A stretch of DNA of 64,000 nt from Lysinibacillus_B sp031181585 (GTDB lineage Bacteria > Bacillota > Bacilli > Bacillales_A > Planococcaceae). Location: the NCBI RefSeq assembly GCF_047301505.1, contig NZ_CP154840.1, forward strand, positions 3,286,001 to 3,350,000. The letters run 5' to 3'. Positions 29,165 to 38,764 of the stretch are shown one piece after another. Position 1 is the first letter of the stretch, and each line of letters starts with the position of its first letter. The position numbers were made by a program, and so were the translations under genes. The notes under the pieces were generated by a model. The model saw only the letters and a list, made by a program, of their open reading frames with translations. It made no database searches and was not told the origin of the DNA.

Positions 29165-30059
29165 TAGTTTTCTTAAAAAAACTTTTCAGCTTTTTAATAT
29201 CAATAATAAACAACGATATACCACCTACTACAACTAACCCGCCTATTATTTGAGAAGCAATTAATTTTTCCGCAAAAATAAAATACGCAAAAATTGCGGC
29301 ACCCACTGGTTCAAATAATATTGCAATAGAAATAGTATTTGTACTCACCCACTTAAGGGCCCAATTGAATAAGGTATGCCCCAAAAGGTTAGGCACAATC
29401 GCTAACATAATGAACCAAAACCAATCTGTTGATTCATAAGGACCAAATGATTGTCCCATTATTAATACATAAAAAAACAAACAAATTGTACTTACACTAT
29501 AGACCACCATTGTATAGGTCATTAAGGATAGTCTTTGCCGAACATCCTGACCAAATAGCAGGTAACCCGTTATAAGTGCACAAGCAATCAATGCTAGTAT
29601 ATCCCCATAAAGGGCCGAGCCGCTGACACGGAAATCTCCCCAGCTGATCAAGAAACTCCCAACAATCGCTACACTACCTGCTACAATAGATTGGAGCGAT
29701 ATTTTCTCTTTAAAGAAAATGTATGTACCGATAAATGCAAATAGCGGCTGAAGAGTAACTAATACAGTAGAACTCGCTACAGAAGTGTAATTCAATGATT
29801 CAAACCATAAAATAAAATGAAAAGCTAAAAATACGCCTGCAATTGTCGAGAAAATCCAATCCTTCTTATGAAGCAGCTTTATTTCCCCACGGTATTTCAA
29901 GAAAAACACCGGACTCATAATAAGGATCGAAAAGAACATACGATAAAAAGCAATTACAGCCGATTCAGCATTCGCCAGTTTAACAAAAATCGCTGACATT
30001 GAAACCGAGGCAACTCCGATAATAATCGCTATGTATGGTCTTGCCTTTTCATTAAACAT
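29157..30059 (-). CDS. EamA/DMT-family transporter
   Basis: A 300-residue membrane protein with about ten hydrophobic spans in two repeated halves, typical of drug/metabolite (EamA) exporters. Substrate unknown. ATG start behind GGGGGTGA. The gene runs straight into the rrn operon: its stop codon lies at the -35 of rrn P1 and I see no terminator between them. Divergent from the MgtC-like gene. Confidence 0.88.
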   Translation of the reverse strand: MFNEKARPYIAIIIGVASVSMSAIFVKLANAESAVIAFYRMFFSILIMSPVFFLKYRGEIKLLHKKDWIFSTIAGVFLAFHFILWFESLNYTSVASSTVLVTLQPLFAFIGTYIFFKEKISLQSIVAGSVAIVGSFLISWGDFRVSGSALYGDILALIACALITGYLLFGQDVRQRLSLMTYTMVVYSVSTICLFFYVLIMGQSFGPYESTDWFWFIMLAIVPNLLGHTLFNWALKWVSTNTISIAILFEPVGAAIFAYFIFAEKLIASQIIGGLVVVGGISLFIIDIKKLKSFFKKTIA

Positions 30060-30138
30060 ATACTCACCCCCTTAGCCTCATTTATTTTACACCAACTATG
30101 TTTATTCGCAATACGAAATATAAGAAAGGATGATTAAT

Positions 30139-30855
30139 ATGGATTTCTTACTAAGTGATTCGTTGTCTATTGAAATATTAATTAAATTAGTGATTGCCGG
30201 TACTTTAAGTTTAATAATCGGTATTGAAAGGGAATTAAAAAAGAAGCCAGTCGGTTTAAAGACCAGTCTTGTTATTGCCACTTTCAGTTGTTTACTTACA
30301 ACAATTTCTATTGAAACAGCGTATATGACTCCTCCAAGAGATGATATTAACATTACGATGGATCCGTTACGCTTGGCAGCTCAGGTAGTGAGTGGTATAG
30401 GCTTTCTCGGAGCCGGTGTCATTTTACGCAGAGGAAATGACAGTATAACAGGTTTAACGACAGCTGCCATGATTTGGGGAGCAGCTGGTATTGGGATTGC
30501 CGTAGGAGCCGGTTTTTATTTTCAGGCATTCGCGACTGTGCTCATTGTAGTAATTGGTATCGAATTAATCGCTCCATTTCTTATCAAAATCGGGCCAAAA
30601 AGGTTACGTATGCGAGAGTTATCATTGAAGATGATGATTACTGATATTTCGAAACTACCAGTGCTAATTGATAGAATGACCAAGCATGATCTGGTGATTG
30701 AGCATGTCGGCATACGCGATTTCCCTATGAAGGATGATATCTCTCGCCATGAGGTAAACATCCGCTTCTCCACTCTCATCCCAAAGGATACATTCTGGAT
30801 CTACACGATTTTACATGAGCTTGAATTTATCGAGCGAATCGAGATTGATTTTTAA
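30139..30855 (+). CDS. MgtC/SapB-family membrane protein
   Basis: 238 residues. The N-terminal part (to about 150) has four or five membrane spans with MgtC hallmarks GIERELKKKPVGLKTS and RLAAQVVSGIGFLGAGVILR; the C-terminal 90 residues form a soluble ACT-like tail. Role in Mg homeostasis or ATP synthase control is known for some members, not shown here. The second ATG is chosen because AAGAAAGGA lies 8 nt before it; the first ATG is inside that site. The CDF gene follows 55 nt on. Confidence 0.87.
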   Translation: MDFLLSDSLSIEILIKLVIAGTLSLIIGIERELKKKPVGLKTSLVIATFSCLLTTISIETAYMTPPRDDINITMDPLRLAAQVVSGIGFLGAGVILRRGNDSITGLTTAAMIWGAAGIGIAVGAGFYFQAFATVLIVVIGIELIAPFLIKIGPKRLRMRELSLKMMITDISKLPVLIDRMTKHDLVIEHVGIRDFPMKDDISRHEVNIRFSTLIPKDTFWIYTILHELEFIERIEIDF

Positions 30856-30910
30856 TGTATGGGAGAAGGCTATATGGGGCAACTTATTCTACTAATAAGG
30901 AGGACGATAT

Positions 30911-31867
30911 ATGGGACAGTTTTTCCTACTATTAAAAGAAGGGAACAGACCCTCTCTTATCGCTGCATTAGTCAATTCTTTTTTAGGCATCATTAAAGGG
31001 GCAGCCTTCTTCTTTACTGGTAATGTCGCCATGTTTGCAGAAATGATGCATTCATTCGGGGATGCAGCAAATCAATTCTTTGTTTACATTGGTTCAGCTT
31101 TATCTAAAAAGGCTCCTACCCCAAAATTTCCGAACGGCTACGGAAGGGTTGTCAATCTCGTCTGTCTCGGTGCCGTGCTTATTGTAGCCATCCTTTCCTA
31201 TGAAACAATTAAAGAGGGGTGGCATCATTTTATGCATCCCGCTGATGAATCCACTGGCGTACTTATTGCTCTCGGCGTCTTGGCAATCGGAATTGCTTTA
31301 GAAGGCTTTGTCCTTCATAAAGCAGCCAAAGAAGTTTTACATGAAGTAAATGTTGAACACACTGGAATCATGGCTGTTCCTATATCAGCGAAATATTTAA
31401 ACCGGGCTAAGCCCGCCACCAAGCTTGTATGGATGGAAGACTTAGTAGCCACAAGCGGGAATGTGCTGGCATTTGTTGCTATTGTTATCGCCTACTTTAC
31501 AGGCTTCCATCGTATTGAAGGGCTTGTATCGATGATTATCGGACTCATGATGTTTTATGTAGTGGGCCGCGTCTTCCTTGATAATGCAAGAGGCGCAATC
31601 GGTGAGACAGATGAAGAGATGATGATTCACATTGGACAACTTGTGATGGAAGATCCCCATGTAAAAGATATTGCCCGTATTGAGGTTATTAAAGAAGGGG
31701 AATTTCTTCATGTGGAGTTAGTGGCAGAGACAAATCCAGAATTATCACTCGCCTATCTCGATGACGTACGCGATGAGCTGACTAAATTAATCATGGCTCA
31801 AAAAGGCGTTACCAAAGTAACGATTGCATTTGATGAGGACGACCAAGTGACACTTTGGAAACAATAA
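30911..31867 (+). CDS. Cation diffusion facilitator family transporter
   Basis: 318 residues with about five or six spans. The CDF metal-site motif is seen as HSFGDAANQ (about 47-55) and a second HxxxD-like site lies near MEDLVATSGN (about 176). A C-terminal cytoplasmic domain follows from about 230. It is of the longer type with an insertion between spans 3 and 5. Probably exports Zn, Mn or Fe; the metal is not decided by sequence. AAGGAGG precedes the ATG; likely cotranscribed with the MgtC-like gene. Confidence 0.88.
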   Translation: MGQFFLLLKEGNRPSLIAALVNSFLGIIKGAAFFFTGNVAMFAEMMHSFGDAANQFFVYIGSALSKKAPTPKFPNGYGRVVNLVCLGAVLIVAILSYETIKEGWHHFMHPADESTGVLIALGVLAIGIALEGFVLHKAAKEVLHEVNVEHTGIMAVPISAKYLNRAKPATKLVWMEDLVATSGNVLAFVAIVIAYFTGFHRIEGLVSMIIGLMMFYVVGRVFLDNARGAIGETDEEMMIHIGQLVMEDPHVKDIARIEVIKEGEFLHVELVAETNPELSLAYLDDVRDELTKLIMAQKGVTKVTIAFDEDDQVTLWKQ

Positions 31868-31869
31868 TC

Positions 31870-31909
31870 ATAAAGCAGGACTCCTTCTACCAAGGAAGTC
31901 CTGCTTTAA
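31870..31909 (+). terminator. Terminator after the CDF gene
   Basis: AAAGCAGGACTCCTT pairs with AAGGAAGTCCTGCTTT with one bulge, followed by an AT-rich tail. Confidence 0.8.
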
Positions 31910-32022
31910 TATTATAAGCTAGCCTAAAGACTAACCTCTTAACGTCAGCTAACTAATTCTTTACGTTTCGGATTTACATACTCTCCTAGCAAATAGCTAT
32001 TTCTGCATATAAAGCCTGATTC

Positions 32023-33177
32023 TTACAGGGATGCCTCTAAAATAGCACGAACATCTTGCCGATCGAGCTTATTAAAGTTTCCGAAAGGTCCATTAAACAT
32101 TGTGTGCTCAATGATGCCATCGAAATCTGCATCTGTAATATTATAATCCGCTAGACGACTCGGAGCCCCAATCGACTTCCAAAATGCACTCAAACGTTCA
32201 ATCCCTTCCGTTGCTACTTCTTCCTCAGTTCGATCTTGACGCTCTACACCGAAGACTTTTTCTGCCATTCGAGCAAAACGCGCCGGATTGATCTGCAGAT
32301 TATGACGCATCCAGTTTGGTAAAAGAATCGCTAGACCGCCTGCATGTGGGATATCATAATAGGCTGAAACAGCATGCTCAATATTATGAGTTGCCCAGTC
32401 TCCTCGAGAACCAATTGATAAGAAACCGTTCAGCCCCATTGTACCAGCAAGCATCAGCGTTTCACGGTGTTCATAGTTGTCCGGCTCCTTCAGTACTTTT
32501 GGTGCTACTTCAATAATTGTACGTAGAATCCCTTCACTCATTTCGTCTGTAATTGGGGTATTTGTCGCATTATTAAAATACTGTTCGAAGATGTGTGTCA
32601 TCGTATCTACCACACCATTTACTGTTTGATCTGCTGGTACGGTAAACGTATAGCTTGGATCTAAAATTGAAAATGCAGGGAAAGTAGCCGGGCTGCCCCA
32701 ACCTAATTTTTCTTTCGTTTCTAGATTCGTAATAACAGATCCGGAATTCATTTCCGATGCAGTGGCAGCTAGAGTTAGCACTGTTCCCAGCGGAAGAGCT
32801 TCTGTTGCAATAACCTTCTTTTTAACTAGGTCCCAAGCATCCTCTTCAATTTTAGCTCCAGCAGCAATTAGTTTCGCACAATCGATTACTGATCCGCCGC
32901 CAACTGCCAGAACTAAATCAATCCCTTCCTGCTTACAAATCTCGATTCCTTTGCGAGCTGTTGAAACACGCGGGTTAGGTTCAACACCGGAAAGTTCGAA
33001 GATTTCTTTTCCTGCCAATGCTTTTGTTACATCCTCATAGACACCATTCTTTTTAATACTGCCTCCTCCATAAACAATCAGCACTTTATGATATGGAAGC
33101 ACTTCTTTTACTAACTGTTCAATACTGTTCTTTCCAAAATGTAGTCTGACTGGATTCCAAAACGTAAAACTATTCAT
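32023..33177 (-). CDS. Iron-containing alcohol dehydrogenase (butanol dehydrogenase type)
   Basis: 384 residues of the group III Fe-ADH family, closest in look to B. subtilis YugJ/YugK. NAD-binding GGGSVIDCAKL (about 97) and metal ligands Asp and His in VVDTMTHIFE (about 195-203) and two His in EHAVSAYYDIPHAGG (about 265-280) are present. Reduces aldehydes with NAD(P)H. AGAGGTG precedes the ATG. Gene order with gudB and yugI resembles the yug region of B. subtilis. Confidence 0.92.
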   Translation of the reverse strand: MNSFTFWNPVRLHFGKNSIEQLVKEVLPYHKVLIVYGGGSIKKNGVYEDVTKALAGKEIFELSGVEPNPRVSTARKGIEICKQEGIDLVLAVGGGSVIDCAKLIAAGAKIEEDAWDLVKKKVIATEALPLGTVLTLAATASEMNSGSVITNLETKEKLGWGSPATFPAFSILDPSYTFTVPADQTVNGVVDTMTHIFEQYFNNATNTPITDEMSEGILRTIIEVAPKVLKEPDNYEHRETLMLAGTMGLNGFLSIGSRGDWATHNIEHAVSAYYDIPHAGGLAILLPNWMRHNLQINPARFARMAEKVFGVERQDRTEEEVATEGIERLSAFWKSIGAPSRLADYNITDADFDGIIEHTMFNGPFGNFNKLDRQDVRAILEASL

Positions 33178-33227
33178 TTCCTAACACCTCTTCTGCTTAA
33201 TATTAGTAAGATCGCCCTTTCCTATCC

Positions 33228-33262
33228 ATAAAAAAAAGCTATGTGAGTACTCACATAGCTCT
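33228..33262 (-). terminator. gudB terminator
   Basis: Perfect palindrome AGCTATGTGAGT / ACTCACATAGCT (33238-33260 region) with eight U on the minus strand, just after the glutamate dehydrogenase stop. Confidence 0.92.
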
Positions 33263-33274
33263 ATTTTATACGTA

Positions 33275-34519
33275 TTAGACCCATCCACGGAAGCGAGAAG
33301 CTTCGGCCGTACGACGAACACCTACCATATACGCCGCCAGACGCATATTGATGTTTCGGTTTGTTGCTGTTGTATAGACATTTTCAAATGCATCTACCAT
33401 TTTGCGGTACAATTTCTCGCGCACTTCTTCTTCTGTCCAATAGTATCCTTGATTGTTTTGTACCCATTCAAAGTAGGATACTGTTACACCACCAGCTGAT
33501 GCAAGAACATCCGGCACTAAAAGAATTCCACGGTCTGTTAGAATTTTTGTTGCTTCTGCTGTTGTAGGACCATTTGCAGCTTCCACCACAATATCAGCTT
33601 TGATATTATGTGCGTTTTCAGCTGTGATTTGGTTTTCTATAGCAGCTGGGACTAAAATATCGCAGTCTAGTTCCAGAAGCTCTTTGTTTGTAATTGTATT
33701 TTCAAATAATGTGGTAACAGTACCAAATGAATCACGACGATCTAATAAGTAATCAATATCAAGTCCGTTTGGATCATGAAGAGCACCGTATGCATCGGAA
33801 ATACCGATAACTTTCACGCCTAAATCACTCATGAATTTTGCTAGGAAGCTTCCTGCGTTACCGAAACCTTGAATTACGACACGTGCATCTTTAATATCGA
33901 GTCCACGTTTTTTCGCCGCCTCCTGAATAACAATCGTAACACCTTCTGCTGTTGCACGGTCGCGGCCTTGCGATCCACCAAGAACAATTGGTTTACCTGT
34001 GATAAAACCAGGTGAGTTGAATTCATCCATTCGGCTATATTCATCCATCATCCATGCCATAATTTGTGCATTTGTGAAAACGTCCGGTGCCGGAATATCC
34101 TTAGTAGGACCTACTACTTGGCTAATTGCACGAACGTAACCACGGCTTAAACGTTCCAATTCACCCATAGACATTTGACGCGGGTCGCAGATAATACCGC
34201 CCTTACCGCCTCCATAAGGAAGGTCGACAATACCACACTTCAATGTCATCCACATAGAAAGCGCCTTTACCTCTTCTTCGCTAACCATTGGGTGGAAACG
34301 TACACCACCTTTTGTTGGACCTACTGCGTCAGAGTGCTGCGCACGATAACCAGTAAATACTTTTGTAGTGCCATCATCCATTTTTACAGGGATACGCACA
34401 GTTAGCAGACGCAGCGGCTCTTTCAGTAAATCATACATTGCTTCGTCATAGCCAAGCTTGCCTAACGCTTCTTGAATAACTTCCTGTGTTGATGTGAATA
34501 GGTTTAAATTTTCAGCCAT
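33275..34519 (-). CDS. gudB: NAD-dependent glutamate dehydrogenase
   Basis: Interconverts glutamate and 2-oxoglutarate plus ammonia. 414 residues; substrate-binding GPTKGGVRFHP (about 67), catalytic Lys in LPYGGGKGGI (about 104), PAPDVFT (about 142) and the dinucleotide site GFGNAGSF (about 215). No insertion like the cryptic B. subtilis gudB duplication is seen. A -10 TACAAT lies near 34562-34567. It is followed upstream by the RocA-like gene in the same direction. Confidence 0.96.
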   Translation of the reverse strand: MAENLNLFTSTQEVIQEALGKLGYDEAMYDLLKEPLRLLTVRIPVKMDDGTTKVFTGYRAQHSDAVGPTKGGVRFHPMVSEEEVKALSMWMTLKCGIVDLPYGGGKGGIICDPRQMSMGELERLSRGYVRAISQVVGPTKDIPAPDVFTNAQIMAWMMDEYSRMDEFNSPGFITGKPIVLGGSQGRDRATAEGVTIVIQEAAKKRGLDIKDARVVIQGFGNAGSFLAKFMSDLGVKVIGISDAYGALHDPNGLDIDYLLDRRDSFGTVTTLFENTITNKELLELDCDILVPAAIENQITAENAHNIKADIVVEAANGPTTAEATKILTDRGILLVPDVLASAGGVTVSYFEWVQNNQGYYWTEEEVREKLYRKMVDAFENVYTTATNRNINMRLAAYMVGVRRTAEASRFRGWV

Positions 34520-34725
34520 TATATATTCGCCTCTTTAAATTTAATTAGTGATAACGCCAACATTGTAACATACTTCTTATAAGAATTGGCTATTATTTTG
34601 TCACATTTTGAACACTTTTAAGATTTTGTTTACTTAGTCATGGGTACGCTTACATTAAGTGTTAATTAACATGAATAATTAGTGATTTTCGACCTATTGA
34701 TTGACGCAGCCATGTCACTTTACAG
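34520..34725. promoter_or_regulatory. gudB upstream region
   Basis: Contains a minus-strand -10 TACAAT (34562-34567) with a weak -35, and a 10-bp palindrome GTTAATTAAC at 34661-34670. No terminator for the RocA-like gene is seen, so readthrough into gudB is possible. Confidence 0.45.
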
Positions 34726-36267
34726 TTAAAAGTTTTCACATATAGTTTTTGATTGCATATAAAGCTTTAAGTAATCTGGTCCCCCTGCTTTTGAAGTAAC
34801 ACCAGATTTAATTCCACCAAAAGGTTGATAGCCAACAACGGCACCTGTACACCCCCGGTTAATATAAAGATTCCCTACATGAAATTCCATACAGGCCTGC
34901 TCTATATGCATGCGGTTATTCGATATAACTGTACCTGTTAATCCACACTCAGTATCATTTGCAATTTCAAGAGCTTCCGTAAAATCCTTTGCTTTCGTCA
35001 TCGCCAATACAGGCCCAATAATTTCTTCTTTCATAATACGAGCAGAACGATCCACATCAGCGAAAATAGTCGGCTCAATGTAATAACCTACAGAGTCATC
35101 ACTTCCTCCTCCAGCTATAAGCCGTCCTTCTGATTTTCCTATTTCAATATACTCTGTAGTTTTCTTAAAGGCATCATCGTCAATAACAGGTGCTAGAGAG
35201 TTTTCAGGATCAGCTGGATCGCCCACTTTTAACTCTTTCGTTAATTTTGCTACTTCACTGACTATCTGATCATACACTTCCTCTACAATGACCGCTCGAG
35301 AAGATGTGGAACGGTTTTGACCCGAAAAACTAAAGGCAGATTGCACAATAGACTGTGCTGCAAACTCTAAATCTGCCTCATGGTCCACTACGATTGTATT
35401 CTTTCCGCCCATTTCAGCAATGATGTGCTTTATCCAAAATTGGCCTTGCACAAATTTTGATGCTCTTTCATTGATACGAAGACCTGCTTCTCGGGAACCT
35501 GTAAAGCTGATGAACCTAGTTTTCGGATGGTCAACTAAATAGTCTCTTACTTCTGCACCGCTTCCCGGAATAAAGTTCAGCACACCTACAGGCAGCCCTG
35601 CCTCCTCCATGACTTCTACGAACTTATAAGCAATAACCGGAGCGGCAGAGGCGGGATTCAGTAGTACTGTATTCCCTGTTACAATAGCGGCTGCAGTCAT
35701 ACCTGCCATACTGGCGAATGGGGAGTTCCATGAGGGAAGAACTATCCCTGCACCCAGTGGAATATATTCATAACGATTGAGCTCGCTCAATCGGCTTTGA
35801 ACTGGCTCACCACTCTTCAACCGCAGCATTTCTCTCCCATAATACTCTAGAAAGTCTATCGCTTCAGCTGTATCAGCATCCGCTTCTTTCCAGGGCTTCC
35901 CTGCTTCTTTCGTTAGTAATGCGGAAAACTCGAATTTACGGCGGCGAAGAATTGCTGAAGCTTTAAATAAAATATTTGCCCTGATTTCCGGCTTTACATT
36001 TCTCCATGTTTTATACTTTTCTTGTGCGACTTCCATTGTCTGCTGTGCATGGCCGATTGTTGCATTAGAAACCGTACCCACAACTTCTGATTTTTTTGCC
36101 GGATTATAGGATATGAACTTTTTCTCTGCAGGAATGCGCTCTCCCCCAATGATAAGCGGATAGTTCTTCCCTAGCTCCAACCCTAACTTCTCAAGCTCTT
36201 GTTTATAAGCCAATCGATTTTCAGCAGATGAAAAATCGGTGAGTGGTTCATGTTTGTATGAATTCAT
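34726..36267 (-). CDS. RocA-like aldehyde dehydrogenase paralogue lacking the catalytic cysteine
   Basis: 513 residues, aligned along its whole length with 1-pyrroline-5-carboxylate dehydrogenase (RocA/PutC): N-terminal YKHEPLTDFS, fold landmarks VPGSG-like IPGSGAEVRDYL, FTGSREAGLRI, AEMGGKN (general-base Glu kept) and C-terminal KAGGPDYL. The active-site segment, normally GQKCSACSR, reads GQNRSTSSR: residue 319 is Arg (codon CGT). The cofactor Lys in KPAS is Asn (LLNPAS), WNFP is WNSP, and EIFGP is EIIGP. The frame is intact, with a strong ribosome site (AGAGGAG), so it is likely expressed but not an ordinary dehydrogenase. A pseudoenzyme or an early pseudogene. Confidence 0.9.
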   Translation of the reverse strand: MNSYKHEPLTDFSSAENRLAYKQELEKLGLELGKNYPLIIGGERIPAEKKFISYNPAKKSEVVGTVSNATIGHAQQTMEVAQEKYKTWRNVKPEIRANILFKASAILRRRKFEFSALLTKEAGKPWKEADADTAEAIDFLEYYGREMLRLKSGEPVQSRLSELNRYEYIPLGAGIVLPSWNSPFASMAGMTAAAIVTGNTVLLNPASAAPVIAYKFVEVMEEAGLPVGVLNFIPGSGAEVRDYLVDHPKTRFISFTGSREAGLRINERASKFVQGQFWIKHIIAEMGGKNTIVVDHEADLEFAAQSIVQSAFSFSGQNRSTSSRAVIVEEVYDQIVSEVAKLTKELKVGDPADPENSLAPVIDDDAFKKTTEYIEIGKSEGRLIAGGGSDDSVGYYIEPTIFADVDRSARIMKEEIIGPVLAMTKAKDFTEALEIANDTECGLTGTVISNNRMHIEQACMEFHVGNLYINRGCTGAVVGYQPFGGIKSGVTSKAGGPDYLKLYMQSKTICENF

Positions 36268-36377
36268 ATACTATCTCCTCTGCTAACATTCACATTTAAA
36301 GGAAGCTCTCATTTCTCATATGCCCATATAGTAAACTTATTATGCCTCATCAAGTGATTACCCTTTTTACACAAAAT

Positions 36378-36412
36378 TAAAAGGTACAGAGAAAAACAAT
36401 CTCCGCACCTAT
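36378..36412 (-). terminator. yugI terminator
   Basis: Minus strand AGGTGCGGAGA pairs with TCTCTGTACCT (two G-T pairs), followed by TTTTAATTTTG. Confidence 0.7.
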
Positions 36413-36446
36413 TTATCCGCCCTTATTTAATATAAACACATTTTTG

Positions 36447-36821
36447 TTACTCGCCCGCTTGGTTAATCCAATCCTGAAGCTTACTCTTTAGCACTTGAAA
36501 ACCATTGGCATCATCTTCATCTACACGATCTTGGAGTGATTTACGCGGCAATTGCTCACGTTTTTTAGGGTGGGGTACTTCGTGTAATACCCGGATCGAT
36601 AAGCTGATCTTCTTTGCCTCATCATCCACTTCCAGCACCTTTACTGTAATATCATCTCCAACCTTTAAATAATCATGAACGTCCTTTACAAACCCATACG
36701 TAATTTCTGAAATATGAACAAGCCCCTGTGTGTTTTCGTCCAATGCCACAAATGCCCCGTACGGCTGGATACCTGTAACTTTACCAGTTAGCACGTCACC
36801 TACTTCATATTTTTTTGCCAT
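36447..36821 (-). CDS. yugI: S1-domain RNA-binding protein (YugI/GSP13 family)
   Basis: 124 residues. An S1 OB-fold fills residues 6-75 (VGDVLTGKVTGIQPYGAFVAL, GLVHISEI, VKVLEVD...KISLSIR); the tail is charged. Known in B. subtilis as general stress protein 13, ribosome-associated; in streptococci the related CvfD is a post-transcriptional regulator. Single gene with its own terminator. Confidence 0.93.
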   Translation of the reverse strand: MAKKYEVGDVLTGKVTGIQPYGAFVALDENTQGLVHISEITYGFVKDVHDYLKVGDDITVKVLEVDDEAKKISLSIRVLHEVPHPKKREQLPRKSLQDRVDEDDANGFQVLKSKLQDWINQAGE

Positions 36822-37066
36822 AGCTTAATCCTACTTTCTCTTTACTTATATACGAAAATGTCATGTTAAATTATAACATATCGGAAGATACGCCACAAAG
36901 AATGTCCCGTATATCATTTATGCTTATCTTCATCTACTTTTCTATCCTTTATTTTTCTTACTTTAAAGTCAGTAGATAAATTTCAGAAATTTTTAGAGAA
37001 TAACTATGTTTTCATTAGGAAATGCGTTAAAATGAATACGTTTTTTACTTTTAAGGAGGTTTTACT

Positions 37067-38392
37067 TTGTCATCAAGAGATCAATTCGCCTCCAAGATCG
37101 GTTTCGTACTAGCAGCAGCTGGTAGCGCAATCGGGCTTGGGGCAATTTGGAAATTTCCGTATATGGCAGGAACGAATGGAGGAAGTGTCTTCATTCTGCT
37201 GTTCATTCTATGTACAGTCGTCATCGGACTTCCGATTTTAATTGCAGAATTTATGATTGGTCGCCGTGGTCAGCTTGATCCGATCAATTCATTTAAATCG
37301 CAGGCTCCTGGAAAGCCATGGTATATGGTTGGCTGGCTCGGGCTTATAGCATGCGGTATTATACTATCATTTTACAGCGTTGTAGGTGGTTGGATTTTAA
37401 GCTATCTATTCCGAGCTGTTACATTACAATTAACAGGACAGGGATTGGACTTCGCTGCTTTATTTAGCAATATCATTGCAAATCCTTTTGAGGTGCTCAT
37501 TGCCCAAGGCGCATTCATGTTACTAACCTTACTAATTGTTCAAGCAGGCATTAAAGGCGGTATTGAAGTCGCGAGTAAATGGATGATGCCCCTGCTATTC
37601 ATCTTCTTTATCCTGTTATTTATCCGCTCTGTGACTTTAGATGGTGCCATGGAAGGCATAAAATTCATGTTTGTACCGGATTGGTCATATTTAAATATTC
37701 AAACGTTACTATTGGCACTCGGACAGGCCTTCTTCTCCCTTAGTGTCGGCGTTTCAGCGATGATCACCTACTCTTCCTATTTATCTCCAAAGGAAAATAT
37801 CGTAAGTTCTGCCGGTAACGTGGCAATTATGAATATCCTTATTTCTATATTGGCTGGTCTCGTCATTTTTCCGGCAGTTTTCGCACTTGACTACTCCCCA
37901 GAGCAAGGACCGGGGCTTGTGTTCGTCATTCTACCTGCCGTATTTGAGCAATTGCCTATGGGTGGCTTGTTCTTGATCATCTTCTTTATTTTAATTTTAT
38001 TCGCAACTGTCACTTCCGCTATTGCCATGCTGGAAGTTGTAGTAGCAATTGGGATTGGACAGAAGACGCAAGGCCGTAAACGTGCTTCGTGGATCTTCGC
38101 TGCTATTATCTTCCTTGTCGGAATTCCAAGCGCCCTATCCTACGGAGTGATGAGCGACTTTACGATTATGGGGAAAAATTTCTTTGATTTTGCCGACTAT
38201 ATAACAAGCAGTATATTAATGCCGATTGGTGCATTACTAATTTCGTTATTTGCCGGCTTTCATTATTCGAAAAAGATTTCGCAACAAGAGCTGCGCTCCT
38301 CTTCACTTCTCTTTACAATTTGGATAACGATTGTACGTTACGTTGCACCGGTTGCTATTCTGATAATTTTAATAAGAAGCGCTTTTGCATAA
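37067..38392 (+). CDS. Sodium-dependent NSS-family transporter
   Basis: 441 residues with about eleven spans. It has the neurotransmitter:sodium symporter signature near the N-terminus (FVLAAAGSAIGLGAIWKFPY, residues 13-32) and the unwound-helix-6-like FFSLSVGVSAM. Imports an amino acid or related solute with Na+; B. subtilis relatives are YhdH/YocR. Starts with TTG, 7 nt after AAGGAGG. Alone between a promoter region and a strong terminator. Confidence 0.92.
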   Translation: MSSRDQFASKIGFVLAAAGSAIGLGAIWKFPYMAGTNGGSVFILLFILCTVVIGLPILIAEFMIGRRGQLDPINSFKSQAPGKPWYMVGWLGLIACGIILSFYSVVGGWILSYLFRAVTLQLTGQGLDFAALFSNIIANPFEVLIAQGAFMLLTLLIVQAGIKGGIEVASKWMMPLLFIFFILLFIRSVTLDGAMEGIKFMFVPDWSYLNIQTLLLALGQAFFSLSVGVSAMITYSSYLSPKENIVSSAGNVAIMNILISILAGLVIFPAVFALDYSPEQGPGLVFVILPAVFEQLPMGGLFLIIFFILILFATVTSAIAMLEVVVAIGIGQKTQGRKRASWIFAAIIFLVGIPSALSYGVMSDFTIMGKNFFDFADYITSSILMPIGALLISLFAGFHYSKKISQQELRSSSLLFTIWITIVRYVAPVAILIILIRSAFA

Positions 38393-38430
38393 AAAAAGCT
38401 GGACTCTTCGTCTTCCGAGTCCAGCTTTTA
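38393..38430 (+). terminator. Terminator of the NSS transporter gene
   Basis: AAAAGCTGGACTC pairs with GAGTCCAGCTTTT around a 10-nt loop. Confidence 0.9.
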
Positions 38431-38526
38431 AGTTTCAATTTTTAGACAAAAAAGGGTCATTTACCGGAATGCTTACGTATTATAATGAACTTATATAGTA
38501 AAAATTTGAGAGGATGTGCTCGCTTG

Positions 38527-38736
38527 ATGAGAATTGCGTTACATGAGTTATTAAAACAGCTGCGGGAAGAACGGAACTGGTCTCTTGAGGATTTATCACT
38601 GAAAACACAACTTGGAGTTGAAAAATTATCTATGTACGAAAGAGGTGAGTCAACACCTTCCATTCAGACAATCCTAAAACTTTCGAATGTTTTGGAAGTT
38701 CCAGCCTCTAACTTAATGGATACACTACAGAATTAA
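38527..38736 (+). CDS. Small XRE-family HTH regulator
   Basis: A 69-residue protein that is almost only a Cro/C1-type helix-turn-helix (LLKQLREERNWSLEDLS ... GVEKLSMYERGESTPSIQTI). Start chosen at ATG; a TTG three bases upstream is equally placed behind GAGAGGA. No ligand domain. It converges on yugE across a shared terminator. Target unknown. Confidence 0.82.
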   Translation: MRIALHELLKQLREERNWSLEDLSLKTQLGVEKLSMYERGESTPSIQTILKLSNVLEVPASNLMDTLQN

Positions 38737-38764
38737 AAAACTCGGCAAAAGCCGAGTTTTTTAA
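38736..38764. terminator. Bidirectional terminator between the HTH gene and yugE
   Basis: AAAACTCGGC-AAAA-GCCGAGTTTT with A/T runs on both sides. Confidence 0.9.

Noticed and set aside
31910..32022. Possible small RNA or gene between the CDF and alcohol dehydrogenase genes
   Set aside because: No promoter, hairpin or coding signal; looks like plain spacer.
33275..34519. Cryptic gudB-type duplication
   Set aside because: No in-frame tandem repeat near the active site; the enzyme looks normal.
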